A stretch of 64,000 nucleotides of DNA from Hydnum rufescens UP504 (lineage: Eukaryota > Basidiomycota > Agaricomycetes > Cantharellales > Hydnaceae): the NCBI GenBank assembly GCA_014904985.1, contig MU129024.1, forward strand, positions 99,664 through 163,663. Direction: 5' to 3'. Shown piece by piece: positions 1 through 11,600 of the stretch. The notes below the pieces were generated by a model, which searched no databases, was not told where the DNA came from, and was given only the letters and a program-made list of their open reading frames with translations. A program made the position numbers and the translations under genes. The stretch's first letter is position 1. Every line of letters starts with the position of its first letter.

Positions 1-1762
1 GCAAAGTCTGAAAGACCCTTACAAAGGGTGCGAGTCCGCAGAACAGCTTGGCTCTCGGTGGTAGGTTTGTCAAGACCTCCCGACTTTCCGACAATTTGCT
101 GATCTTCGTGTCTTTATCCGTGGAGATGCCGCTAATCTCTTGGGCAGCATCCCCAGTAGAGATCTGGCCTGAGACCTCTTCACGCGCGAGTACCGTGGAT
201 AGAAGCCAATTTGATAGTTGTCGGATCGACGTCGCCTCATTAAATGCCCACCACAATTCCTCGTCGTCTTGATCACTGCCGTCTTCCAGAGGGGCATCCG
301 CAGGCCGTCTTCCCCAGACGAAGACAAAATATGCCCAATTTGCCAGCCGATTGCGTTCCGATTGGGAGAGGCCTTTATTGGCACCCGAGCCTTTGCCGCT
401 TACTTGAGGATGCGACAGGGCGTAATACGTGCGACCTTCGTGGTCGACCCCAAGAGGTTCGTACCGAAGGTGATTGCTTTGTACGTCAGTTAAATGGTGT
501 ACGTTGATCTTCAATAAGGCAATTCTGTGTGTGTCTTGAGCAGGTCGAAGCTAGAGGATTCCCAAGACGTAATGTTAAGCACCGACGATGGATGAGAAGG
601 CTGCTCGAGCGCTCACTTTCGCAGATAAAGCAGAGTGCTCAATTTTATGTTTCAACTTCTTCTCTTCATTAGTCAATGCAGACTGGTTGATATCATTGCG
701 TGTGTTTTCCCTCTCTTGAGTAAACATCTTGCGCACAGCTATCCAGCGGTCAGTCTCTTCTTTCACGCGGACCGCGCGTTCCTTGTTCAATCTCGTTATT
801 TCTTTCATTCTGGTGTAGAACGGATCAGCAGAAGGCGCCTATCCAAGGAAGAAGAACGCACCCATCGTCAAACTCCTGCCGAATAAAGGAGGTTTGAACA
901 GCTTCCAAGATGAGGGAATTGATAGCGGGGATGAGCTGTCTAGCCTGCACAAGATCTGGGCCCTTGCGCGTGACGCGTGTCGTACGTGCCGCCTCTCCCC
1001 TTGGAGGTGACGGGTACGCAAGCGGTACTGTAAGACAGGTTGGGGCCAAACTATGCACGGCATCCCATATCTGGTCCAAATTGATCTGACGTGCTCGCAA
1101 ACGTTTGACAACGGCACTGATTTCCTTTGAAGGAAACGTGGCTTCAGCCAAAAGGGATCATTCCAATTTAAAAGGGACTTGCATGTTTAGCAGACGCGTT
1201 GGGTTCATCGTCCGCGATGATGTCTAGAAGGCCGATAAGAAGAGCTTTGCATGTGGCTTCAGAAAAGGAATCGAATGTGTCCAACGAGTCTACGTGTGTC
1301 TTAGGGATGCGGAGAATGTTCCGAAATCTCTTTATAAATTCGCGGCACTGTATGGCGGAAGACCATGGGTTCACAAACAAAGAGGGTCCACAATATAGCC
1401 ACTGACCATAACACGGTCTTCAACGTCTCTCGAGACTCGGCACCATAGATAGGGGTCCATTTTGGACAACGGGCGACTATGATATTCTTCTTCGGCACGA
1501 CGGGTTTAGAAACAATCGGTTTTGTGGCCTATATACACGTGTTTCGAGTTAGCTTGATTTCAGTTGTGTGAAGTCATTGACGCACCTCAACGACTACATT
1601 GACACTAGGTTTCGGAGCATCAATGCGTTTTTTCTTAAGTGGCTTCCTCTCCCCATACTTCTCGGCCGCGAAGCCAGGATCTCGACGCGTGTTTTCATCA
1701 CTGGCGATAATTTCGAGCTTGCGTTTTAACGGAGTGTCACTTCTATGGATTTTGCCGACCAA
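1..1762 (-). CDS. DDT/WHIM-type chromatin-remodelling accessory protein (partial, runs off left edge)
   Basis: Multi-exon minus-strand gene, cut by the window edge. The N-terminal exon (1762-~1578) is rich in Lys/Arg with a nuclear-signal-like stretch (KPLKKKRID). A segment at ~1360-1170 (EFIKRFRNILRIP...SFSEATCKALLIGLLDIIADD) looks like a DDT helix bundle. A coiled-coil block lies at ~800-575. At ~480-250 is a WHIM-like block (LRYEPLGVDHEGRTYYAL, then WAYFVFVWGRR and an acidic ELWWAFN patch). DDT plus WHIM is the layout of ISWI partners such as Itc1/ACF1 and RSF1, which couple the remodeller to nucleosomes in the nucleus; the assignment is by motif only. No in-frame ATG precedes the 1762 end, so the true start is probably in an upstream exon I could not place, and exon borders near 1300-1440 are unresolved. 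Divergent from BMT2. Confidence 0.5.
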
Positions 1763-1912
1763 AGGGCTTCTCGCAATGGCGAGTATGGAATTTCCACGAA
1801 GACACTATGCCGCTTCAAGTGGTTCATGGGACAAAGTGGGGAGTAGGGTTCAGTGGGCGTGGTCAATTGATGGCGGCTTGTTTACGTCGGTGTTCCCCGA
1901 GGCACGTGATAT

Positions 1913-3152
1913 ATGGCTCGCAAGCGCAAGGCCTCTATCACTGGGAACTCAGTGGAGGCTTCCTCTCGCTCCCCCAGGGCCACACGCTCTACAATACGCA
2001 AGGTATGTCAAATCTTTGAACGTCTGGGCACCTCTCTTGCCAACACCAGCCAATCAGTTTCATATCCTCCGAAAGCGCGAGGTGAATAGTTCTGTTTTAT
2101 CCGCAATAGTGGGGTATGTTTTAAGCCAAAGTAGGCAACTCTTGCTTCCCAGAATGATACAGAAAAATTAGATCAAGTAAGGAAAGAAATGGAGCGCATT
2201 GGTGGACTGAAGGGTAAAGCCATATCAATTGTGTGCATATACCGTATGCTCATCCCTAGCCGTTCAGTATACCAGGAAATGGCAAGTTTGTTAACCAGAC
2301 CTATTATATATCTCTAACTGGGAAATATTTAGTCAAGCATTGGACAGGGGAGCGACAGAGGGGGAGGCAGCGAAAAGGTGCTCCTGGAATGGCTACCCGG
2401 ACTCTTACCGGAAACTCATGGAAAAGGCAAGGGCAAGGAGAAAGTCAAGTGAGTTAAGCGAATTTGGTATGTTATGACACAGCATTTTTTTACTGTGAAC
2501 CCCAAGACTTTTAGAAGTCGGCAAGTTCATATCAGGAGCTTGCAGAGAGTTGGGGAGCATTGCTGACGGGCGTGCCCTGCAGGAGCACTGAAGCCAGACA
2601 ACTACGATCGATATAGATCATGGATATCCAATACCCCCATTGATCTTCGATCAAGACATCCTCAAATCAAAGAGCAAGATTTTCTTCAGATCGATGTGGC
2701 AACAAATGCTGGGCAATGGGACGTCATTAGTTTGAGCCTCGTTCTCAACTTTGTACCGCAGGCTCGAGACCGAGGTGAAAATCTCCCTGGAGATGTGAGT
2801 GATAGTCGTCAACTGAGAACCTTCTTTGTATATAGGGAAAATGCTGCGTCTTGCGCGCACGTTTCTTCGGAATAGAGGTCTTTTGTTCATTGTACTTCCT
2901 CTCCCATGTGTCCAAAACTCGCGGTATCTGGACTTTCAGCGACTGACACAAATTCTTGCGGCGGTGGGTTTCTCCATCGTAAAAGAGCGTCATAAGCAAG
3001 GTGGGAAGTTGATATATGTCCTCTGTCGGGCGGAGCAATTGTCTGTTAGCGGAGAGCAGACTCACCTGGGCGAGGAGGCTTTTCCACCTGAATTAACTGC
3101 AAAGCGAAGTTTGCGGACAGGCGATAGAAATAATTTCGCCATTCTCTTGTGA
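1913..3152 (+). CDS. BMT2: 25S rRNA adenine-N(1) methyltransferase (BMT2 family; metazoan homologue SAMTOR)
   Basis: Eight predicted exons: 1913-2002, 2058-2081, 2135-2213, 2268-2281, 2333-2448, 2507-2520, 2583-2774, 2836-3152. They sum to 846 nt (281 aa). The protein starts MARKRKAS (basic, nucleolar-like) and has the family signatures RSTIRKFHIL, GSDRGGGSEKVLLEWL, LLEVGALKPDN (SAM-binding glycine loop), DVISLSLVLNFV and GLLFIVLPLPCVQNSRYL. The yeast enzyme places m1A in helix 65 of 25S rRNA in the nucleolus, using S-adenosylmethionine. The start is the first in-frame ATG and directly precedes the conserved N-terminus. Two introns (2282-2332 and 2521-2582) begin with GCAAGT, so they are GC-AG introns, and two exons are only 14 nt. 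The gene lies ~150 bp from the divergent DDT/WHIM gene, suggesting a shared promoter. Confidence 0.9.
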
Positions 3153-3450
3153 CATGCATGTATGTGTTCACTCTCTAGAGCCGGACTTTGGCCACCGTGG
3201 CTCCACGATCCCCCTTCTAATAAAACACCTTTGCCTCTTGAAATCGAGTCTAGTCTTTTGCTTAATAATCAAATGACTTGGCTTGGCTCGACTCACAACG
3301 GACTTGGCTCGGACTCGGGCCGGCTCAAGCCCGAGCCTTTCAGTCACACAGACGTTTGGTTACGAGACTAAGTCCGCAACACTGTCCGCATGGCGCCCAA
3401 AGTCAAAAAAGCCAAAAAAGAGGCAGAATCCGGGGGAAAATACCCCTAAA

Positions 3451-4676
3451 ATGCCACCTGGTCAAGGACGCACGGCCGCCGCACCGCCCATAATGGAGTT
3501 CGTATACATTCGAGTTCGCCAAGCTCGTATTCTCCCAATCCCAACTCCACCCCCTGCTGCGAACCCACTTCCCGCTGGTCCGCCTCCCGCTGGTCCACCT
3601 CTCACCGGTCCACCGCCGGCTGACCATTTGTATCTGATCGAAGGCAGGCTGGAAGACGTCATGCGATACGCTGGCCAAACCGTGGATTGGCTCATAAGGG
3701 TTGCCCACCTGATCTGTGAACCGCTCGGCGCAGGTCGACTGTACACCCACCCCACGGGCACTGCTTCCGACTGGTACCACTTGGATAGAACCCCCATCTG
3801 GCACCAAGTGAATCCGGGCGACTTGCTACTCCCTGGGATCTATGAGTTTGAGTTGACGGGCCTCCTCTTGTTATCCAAGATAAGTGAACGTGACCTCCAT
3901 TCAGTGACCACCGCGGGTGCCCAGTCGAGTTCTACGATGTTCAGAGAACTCCTCCACCTTCGTGATGGTTCCCAATGCGTCGTGACTGAAGCAGTGACTT
4001 CGTTAATTGCATCTCATCTTATCCCCAAGCGCCTTGGCTCAGATGGTGCAAGGGACGTCGTAACAAGGTTTTCGGGGGCGCAAGCGGCCCTTGGCATCTA
4101 TTCATTTGCTCCGAAGATTGGGATCCTTCTATGGAGTCCCTTGGATACACTGGTGGACCATTTCCACCTGGGCTTCTATCACGAAATGGTGAGAAACTAT
4201 ATGGACTTCAAGCTCTTGTTATTCAGTATTGCGCTGTGTAGGGTGATACTTACACCCTCCACAACTTTCATCCCACTATTCGCACTCTATCGGTCCTTGG
4301 CTCGCAGCCAATTCCAATTCTCACCGCGCCCCCTCTTCACCTACACTCTGTAACCCTTTCGGTCCACGGCGGAGATATACCCGTGCCCGCGCCAGGCGTA
4401 TTTGATTGGCACTATCTACAATGTGTCATCGGTATGTTCGGTACTCCCCAGTACAAGAATGTGCCAAACATCCGATTCTTTGTCTATCCCTTCAAAACGG
4501 CGGATGATTTGAATGATGAGAGCATGGATGATGAGTATATGGACAATAATGGGATTGAGCCACCACATCCGACCTACAACTTTGATAAATATCGGAGACA
4601 GCTAGGGGAAAGGCAGATGGCACTAGAACGTGATGAAGCAGTGGCACGCTGGTCTTCTGGAGTTCAATCTGGCTGA
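3451..4676 (+). CDS. HNH-nuclease-like domain protein of the expanded Agaricomycete family
   Basis: Two exons, 3451-4188 and 4242-4676 (390 aa), with a 53 nt GT-AG intron between. After a Pro-rich N-terminus (repeats of PAGPP, ~residues 28-50) comes a conserved block with GRLYTHPTGTASDWYHLDRTP and the HNH_2-type core RDGSQCVVTEAV...ASHLIPKRLG...VTRFSG...IGILL...LD...DHFHLGFYH, where ASHLIPK holds the expected His. Splicing restores GDTYTLHNFHP, and the C-terminus has DWHYLQCVIGMF and FFVYPFK followed by an acidic tail. Many such paralogues exist in Rhizoctonia-like genomes and their function is unknown; nuclease activity is only implied by the fold. The first in-frame ATG could also be at 3283, but the stretch 3283-3450 is low in family similarity, so 3451 is preferred with moderate certainty. 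Confidence 0.75.
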
Positions 4677-5621
4677 GGGGTTTGTTATCTTGTCATGGGT
4701 GGAATCTCTCTGACCACCTCTGTGGCTCTACTACCGTGTATATTTGATGCATATTGTTACCCCACTGCATTGGCTTTGGGTTTGTGTTGGTCTTGTTTTT
4801 TGAGTGTGGCCTTTTTGTCTGCTCCGTCCCCCTGTACCCCTGAAATATAGATCCTCCGAAGAGGTGTTGGAGCCCTCATCGCGTTTCGTTCCGGCGGGAT
4901 AATGGGGATTATTTCCAACAACGCTTCGAGAGGGAGTGCACTTCGCACTTCAGAGAGCTTCCTTCAACATCAGCAAAACCAATTGTACTTTGGAGCCTAA
5001 CATTCTAGGCCAAATTTTTGGGTTGTGATGGCAAATTTGGGAGCTATGAAAGCCCTCTTTGGATTGTGACATTATTTTCAGAAGATAGCACTGGATGTAT
5101 CGGCTGCGACATGACACTTTCATATACTTACAGTATAATATAACCTAGATGGGCGGGGGAGCGCCGCGACACGCTGGCGACAATAGAGATCTTGAGAGCG
5201 TGATAAATTATAGAGATCAGCCCCATGAGTGGGGACCGAGCAAGCCCATACCTTTGTCTCTCGATGAGAGCCATATTTCGCTAGCACCGATGGCAAACGT
5301 AGGTTACAATATGACTGGACGAGCGCTTTTATCGGGGCTAGGCACCAAATTTTTTCTCTTGGATGATATTGAGTGGGGTGCTACATGTCGTGTGACTGCT
5401 CGTAAATACATTCGACCTTGGTACTGAGCTGCCATTTGCCAGTTGAGTCCCAAGGCCTGGCGAGGATTGGGTCAAGGTTGTATTGTGATGAACTAGGTAT
5501 GCACGCATGTAAGTGGGATACTGGACACTTCTGAAACTAGATGCAGGAGGCTGAGACGGTAATGCAGTCATAACATATGGGATCGTGAAATAAACGAAAA
5601 AGAAACAAAACATGAACCAGT
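4677..5621. other. Intergenic; one weak ORF (5149-5427, +)
   Basis: No gene is convincingly supported between the HNH gene and the TOM1 3' end. A 92-codon ORF on the plus strand at 5149-5427 begins MGGGAPRHAGD and contains no motif I recognise; it could be a remnant or a small orphan gene. The rest is AT-rich spacer that must contain the convergent 3' UTRs. Confidence 0.3.
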
Positions 5622-8600
5622 TCAGGCAAATCCAAAGCCTTCCCCTCCTTCGTTGATAGCCAGGAGCAGTTGCATTCGAAGCTTTTCATAGGAAGAGTAT
5701 TGCGGCAAGTCAACTGGGAAGTAGACATTGAGAGTCAGTCTCTGGCTCTTAACGCGGGAATGAAAGGGACACACTTTGGTTGAAGCCTTGTTGAGAAGAT
5801 GAACGGATTGTGATCAGTTGAAGCTGAGAAGAGAGCGGCACAAAGGAGCTTACAAGTATGAGCTTGAGGTAGACGATCAGCTTCACCATAAGCACGGTGA
5901 ATAGAGAACCGCTGAACCCCTTGGACGCCCTGAAGTAGTCGACACATGAACACTAGTTATCCAGGTAAAAATATAACTCCCGGCGCACCTGTAGCTCCAC
6001 AAATCCTCCAAGGGGAACGCGGGAAGTGCCTTGGAAATCGCGAAGTCAATGTCAGGATGAGGGTTAGTTAGGAAATGTGCTTCGAAATTTACCGGTCGCA
6101 AAGCTAAGGACTTTCGCCCGTTCGTCTCGATTGAATGATTTCAGTGCTCGCCACCACCAGGCGATTACTGGGTCCGTTTGTGTGTAACCGTGGTAATCTG
6201 TTGCAGCTCGCCATTCATCGATGTCGATGTCCGGAGTCCCAGAGATAAGCAGCTCGACCTCTTGTTCGTTGAACTGGGAAACTTGTAAATGAGCAGGTCC
6301 AACGTGTCAGGATGCATACGTACAATTGAGATTAGCTCTTTAGGGATAATTTCGTAGAATCCACCAAGAAGGGCATTGATTTGGTCTTTGATTGACGAAT
6401 AAAGGCGGTACTGCGCAGATAGCTGAACAAATTCCCGCTTATTATCCTGGGTTACTGGGATAGTTGCTCCGCCTTCTTTCAATTCCACGACTTTTCGCAG
6501 CCCAAACTGAGGTGAAATGAGTTAGCACAAGATACTGGTCCCGAACTGTAAGGGACCAACCTCATCAGCCTCCACTGTGAAGTTCATGTCAAGTACCGAA
6601 GGGTCATTTTCTAGAATCCAGCAAAGACTATTGTAGTATTCTGGATCGACCCATTCGACATCCCGATAGTCAACTGGCTTGCCAAGGATCTGGCGGTATA
6701 ACGACCGCGCGAAGTATGCGTCTAGTAAACGCCCGTCATAGATTGCTTTGCCGATTACTCGCCCTACAAATTTGAAGAATAATAGATGTTCCGGGTTGAC
6801 GGACGATGCGCGATTGGGTTGATACGTCAACTTGTCCCCGGCACAGGGCTGGAAAAGCGCATAGTCTGGGTTGAACATACGCCGCGCAAGGATTTGGAAC
6901 CACTCCCGCGTAACACCACCAGCATCGACGCCTTCTTCATCATAGAATCTGACGTTGAGTTTGCCGTATTTGATTTGATCTCCAGTTTTCCGATGGAGAT
7001 ATTGGTAACTATCCTCGAAGACATGCGGTCGTCGAACATTCAACTGTAAAGTCGTATGGTGTTCTCGAGAATGCGGGCGCCGACGTAGTTGTTGCCCAAA
7101 GTAATTTCGTTTGTTGTCGAAATCAAGGACCTTCGGGTTATTGACCAGGAGGGAGAAGGAGCCACTCATAAGTGAGGGGTTGTTGCGGACCATAACGTTG
7201 AGAACCTTTCGGTGGGCGTCAGTGAAATTGACGAAGAGGTCTTCTGCGGTTTCACGACCAGAGGTTGCCGAACGGGGAGAGGCAGAGCCTGCCAAGATCG
7301 CAGCCGAGGGCCCAGATTTCGGTCCAACGTGTTTACATACGACCATCAACGATTCGATCAGGGGAAGTAGCACCGTGGCAATGTGGTCGAGTTCGGCTTT
7401 GGACTCTACTACAGATAACGAATCTCCCAATCGCTTCCAAAGAGGAGCGAATTGGAAACTCTCGTAAATCTTGTGAACCTGCTCGGCTTCCGATTCGGAT
7501 GGTTGGGCCAGAGGGATTGTATCTGAAGGGGTTGCACTCTGTGAGGAAGACGGACGAGGAGTGTACATGAAGTCCAGTGTTTTGAGGACACGTAAAAGCT
7601 TGGCTTGATCCGAGGAGGCAGGCGAAAATTTGGATACTACCGAGCTCTGTACCGCGCTTCCGGACTGGGTTGCCTCAAGACCCTGTGTCAATTCATCCAA
7701 GTCACGACGGAGACTCAATCCTAATTGCTCCGCCCTCGTTTTAAGCTCTTCAGCGATGATTTCTCGAGCGTTGGGCAGACACAAAAGGTGTTGGATGAGG
7801 GACAAAGTCAGCTGGAACGTTCGCCCGGAGCACTCGCCTGTTGTCAAAATATTGGCAATAAGACGGAGAGATGACGAAGGGATTTGCGGAGGACTGGATC
7901 CCAATTTCTGGGCAAGGTCTATTCCTTTGCTGGATATGGAAGGCGCGGAATCAGGGGGTGCTCCAGCAGCTGAGAAGGGTACATTAGCAGAGGAAGATAG
8001 AGATAACAAGGCAATATTACCAGGTGAATCGAGAGGCGGATTTTCGCTTATAGGTATAGTGGGCTCAGATCCTCCCCTTTCGCTTACAGCGGGCCCAGCA
8101 GGGCCCTCTGAGGGTGCGTCTTTGAGAGTTGACAATGGGCGTGTCACGCTGGCAAGTAATAGCGCTACCGCACCCATCATCGGTGGCGAGCGAAGCAATC
8201 CTTCACGATCTAACAATCCGAGGAGAAGAACCACAGGGAATTGAGTTTGGGTAGTCTGTTTCTCCTTTCCTTTGCCTTTACGAGAGACGGATCGCTTCAA
8301 GGCAGGTAAGGATTCATGCTCCGTCAGGAAGTAATACGCCGCACTATCGTTCGCGCTAACAATGAATGTGAGTGCTTCGAGGCATCGATGAGTGACCAAA
8401 TGGGGAATGCTGTCGGTTGAGCCGGCTGCAAGAGTGGAGGGGGTGAGAAGAATATCCCCTGACTTCGACTTCGATGGGGTTTTCGAGGAAGAGCCAGCCT
8501 GGGATTTCGTGGAGCGGAATGATAATTGCGAGAAACTCTTGTCTACGGTGGCGATATCCCCAGTACCATCCTGTAAAATGCCTAGCAGAAGATTGAAGAG

Positions 8601-11600
8601 ATCCGTGCGTGTTTTCGAATTCTCGCATAGGTTCATCAACACCTTGTGAAGGGCATTCTTTCGAAGAACTTGCGGGAAGAAGAGAAGTCGGACTAGTATA
8701 GCAACACCTGCCTTATCCAGCAATTGTATAGAATCGCGCTGGACCTGGGTCTTTCGAGCTGCTGGAGCTGAAGTAGGGTTCGACGGAGCTGTGCGAGGAT
8801 TACCGGCCCGAGGCCCTCCAAAAAGAGCAGTTGCTTCAGCCAGAAGGGCAGACGGAAGGGTTTGGAGGAAGCCATCCTCTTGCTCCATAAGAACGGCCTG
8901 ACGAAGTTGAGGATCCAAAGATGCTAGGAAACTTGCCGAATCGATGTCGGAAGGGCCCACGGGCGCGGCACCATTCGGGGCCGCAGCACGTTCACGTTCA
9001 CGACGAGCACGTTCGAGGGCTTCTTGCTCTTGTTGCAGGATTTCCGCTCGAATTTCTGGCGGCAAAGCTTCAAGGAAATCGGGACTGATTTGAGATTCCG
9101 CTGGGCGGATTACCGGTTGCGCAGCGCGGCGCTCGCGGAGATGTTGATTGAGTACTTCCTCCCGCATGTCATCCGGAAGAGCCTCCAAGAATGTAGGATC
9201 GATACCAGTGTCGGTAATATCAACTGGAGCGCCATTTACGATTACTGTGATACGAACCGCGGGGGCAGAGGGCCCAGCTTCTCGTGATTCTTCCTCTGGA
9301 GATGCACTAGTGGCTGGTGCAGAGACCTCCTCAGACCGATCCATTGTTGGCTCATCGGATGTCGGAGCAGGTGCTGCTTCTAACAGAGGACCTTCCGGGA
9401 CCGTATTGGTCTCAATTTCTGGAGACTCTACGGCCTCGATCATTTCGATATCGGCGGCTCCCAGCGTCGTACCAACAGGTACCACAACAGGAGCTGAAGG
9501 TCCGATTGTACTGGAAGGTTCAACATCCATCGCGGAGGAGGGTGCTTGTTCGGGTGCCACATTGGAGTCGGAATTGAGCTGCGAGGGGTCAGGATCCGGA
9601 GGAGAGAGTGTGATGTTCGATGCTTCTCCAGCCTGCTTTCTCGTCTCCCCCTCTTTTTGCAGCTCGATATCCCTGAGCAACTTCTCTTCCTTCTCTTCCT
9701 TCTCCCGCTGTTCCTTTTCTTTCTCCAGGCGGGCGGCCTCACGGGTTCTGGCATCCGGAAGAAGAGTAAGGGTGATTCGATTGGCAAGAGCGCTTACTCT
9801 ATCAGCGACATTCTTTCCTTGGGTCATCTTGCCTTCATCAATCCACCGTTGCTGGGTGGCAACTGGGGAGAATTCCTGGACCTGGCGAGCGGCATCTTGC
9901 TGAGGCCCGTCGAGAGACTGTGCTGCTGTAGGAGGGGAACTGCGGTGGGCAGCGCGTAAATGAGCAATGGAGATGGGAGGCCCTCCGTCTGCTCGCACTT
10001 CCACAATTGCGTCTGCGGTTCCACCACCTCGTGCCATCATTTGTTCTACCATATGGTAGCCGTCTTCACCAATAAGGTCCTGTATCATGGTGAGCAATCC
10101 GTTCGATCCCCCTTCAGAGTCCCCCCCTAAAAGGCCGGAACTGCGGAGAACCCTACGATGCGATACTCGAGGGTGGTGATGCGTGGTAGTGTTAGACGTC
10201 GCAGGCCTGTTAGGGGCCTCGGCCATCAACGGATGGGTAGAGGGATCGGGTGCGGCACCGGCCTGTCTCGGCCTGCCAAGTAACTGGAGGTACTGCTCCA
10301 TATCTTGGTCCATACAAGATTAGTATTCCGCAAGGAAACAAAGTGGAATTGTACACACCAACGAGTCGTCCCCGGCGAGCAGCTGGAGCCCTGGTAAATA
10401 GTTCGAAGCCAGTGCGGCCAGTGTCTCTGGGTTCGAACTGCCAAGAATCTGAAAATTCTGCACCAGATGGATCACCGAGCTGAATATCCAGAGTGCCGAG
10501 ATCTTGACTGGGATATGGTCAGATGGTTCAGTTACTGATCCCTAAGCTATACTCACGCTTCGTCTTCGCCCGCTCCATCATCTTCATCATCTTCATCGTC
10601 TGCGTGGGCTAAAAAATGGATCAAACAATGAACTTCAACAAAAGACACCCGCATACCGTGTGCCATTTCAACCTCATCTTCCAGTTGATCCATAGCATCC
10701 CCCAGGGGATCATCCCCAATACCCTCCTCGCCTTCATCCTTCGCAACGTTTTAGAATAAGCGACATTTCACGATGCAGGGCACAAAATGGGAACCAACCT
10801 CCCACAGAATCTCATCGGGCTCAATTTCCGCATTTCTGGGATCCTCAGGATCGGAATCCTCGTCCTCTGAGCCATCATCGTCTTGCCACCCTGGGTCTTC
10901 GGACCCCTCGCTGACGACATCGATGTCATCCTGGGCATCATCGTCTTCATCTTGACTGGTCTCAGAGTATGATCGGACCCGATATCTTCATCAGCGTACT
11001 CCATCTCCACGTCGTCTTCGTCATCTTCATCTTCGTCCATGTCAGCTTCGCGAGCAGGATAGGCCATATCTTCCATTTCCTGAAAACAACATCAGAAATA
11101 AGATACATCATAATAACGGGGTGGCTTACCCCTCCGTACCTGGTAGAAACCGATGAAATAAGTATACTGCAGGCAACGCAGGTGGGAAGATATAGTCACT
11201 CACATCCCAAGGGCAGAAGTTCGATACAAGTCAGGGGTTCCCTCTCGGTCTGATGGTTCTTGTTCGTCGTCCTCTACTGAAAACCCGGATGATGCGCTAT
11301 CATCGGCAGGAACCGTCGAGGTCTTTGTTTTCTCGGTGGCCCTTCCCATTTTGATGGCTATCTTCGTTCTGAGAAGAGTGATGTTCAATTATTAGGAACA
11401 ACTCTGGACATGCACACTCACAGATGTTCCAATGGGCGAAGGATGGTGGTGACTAGACTCTTGACGTTGGGATAGTTCAGATCGATTTCACCGAGTGTAG
11501 TCGTGAACAAGGAAACGAAGTTCTTCTCCAGCATAAGCTTCGGAATATGAAGGTTGGCGTCACCCTGGGATTTGTTAGAGCCCGAAGTGCTTGGTCGGAA

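Noticed and set aside
1599..2171. 190-codon plus ORF upstream of BMT2
   Set aside because: It runs through introns and the start of BMT2 in another frame and overlaps the first exon of the opposite gene.
9148..9903. Ser-rich 251-codon plus-strand ORF
   Set aside because: Complementary shadow of TOM1 coding sequence; its composition is explained by the Glu/Arg-rich codons of the other strand.
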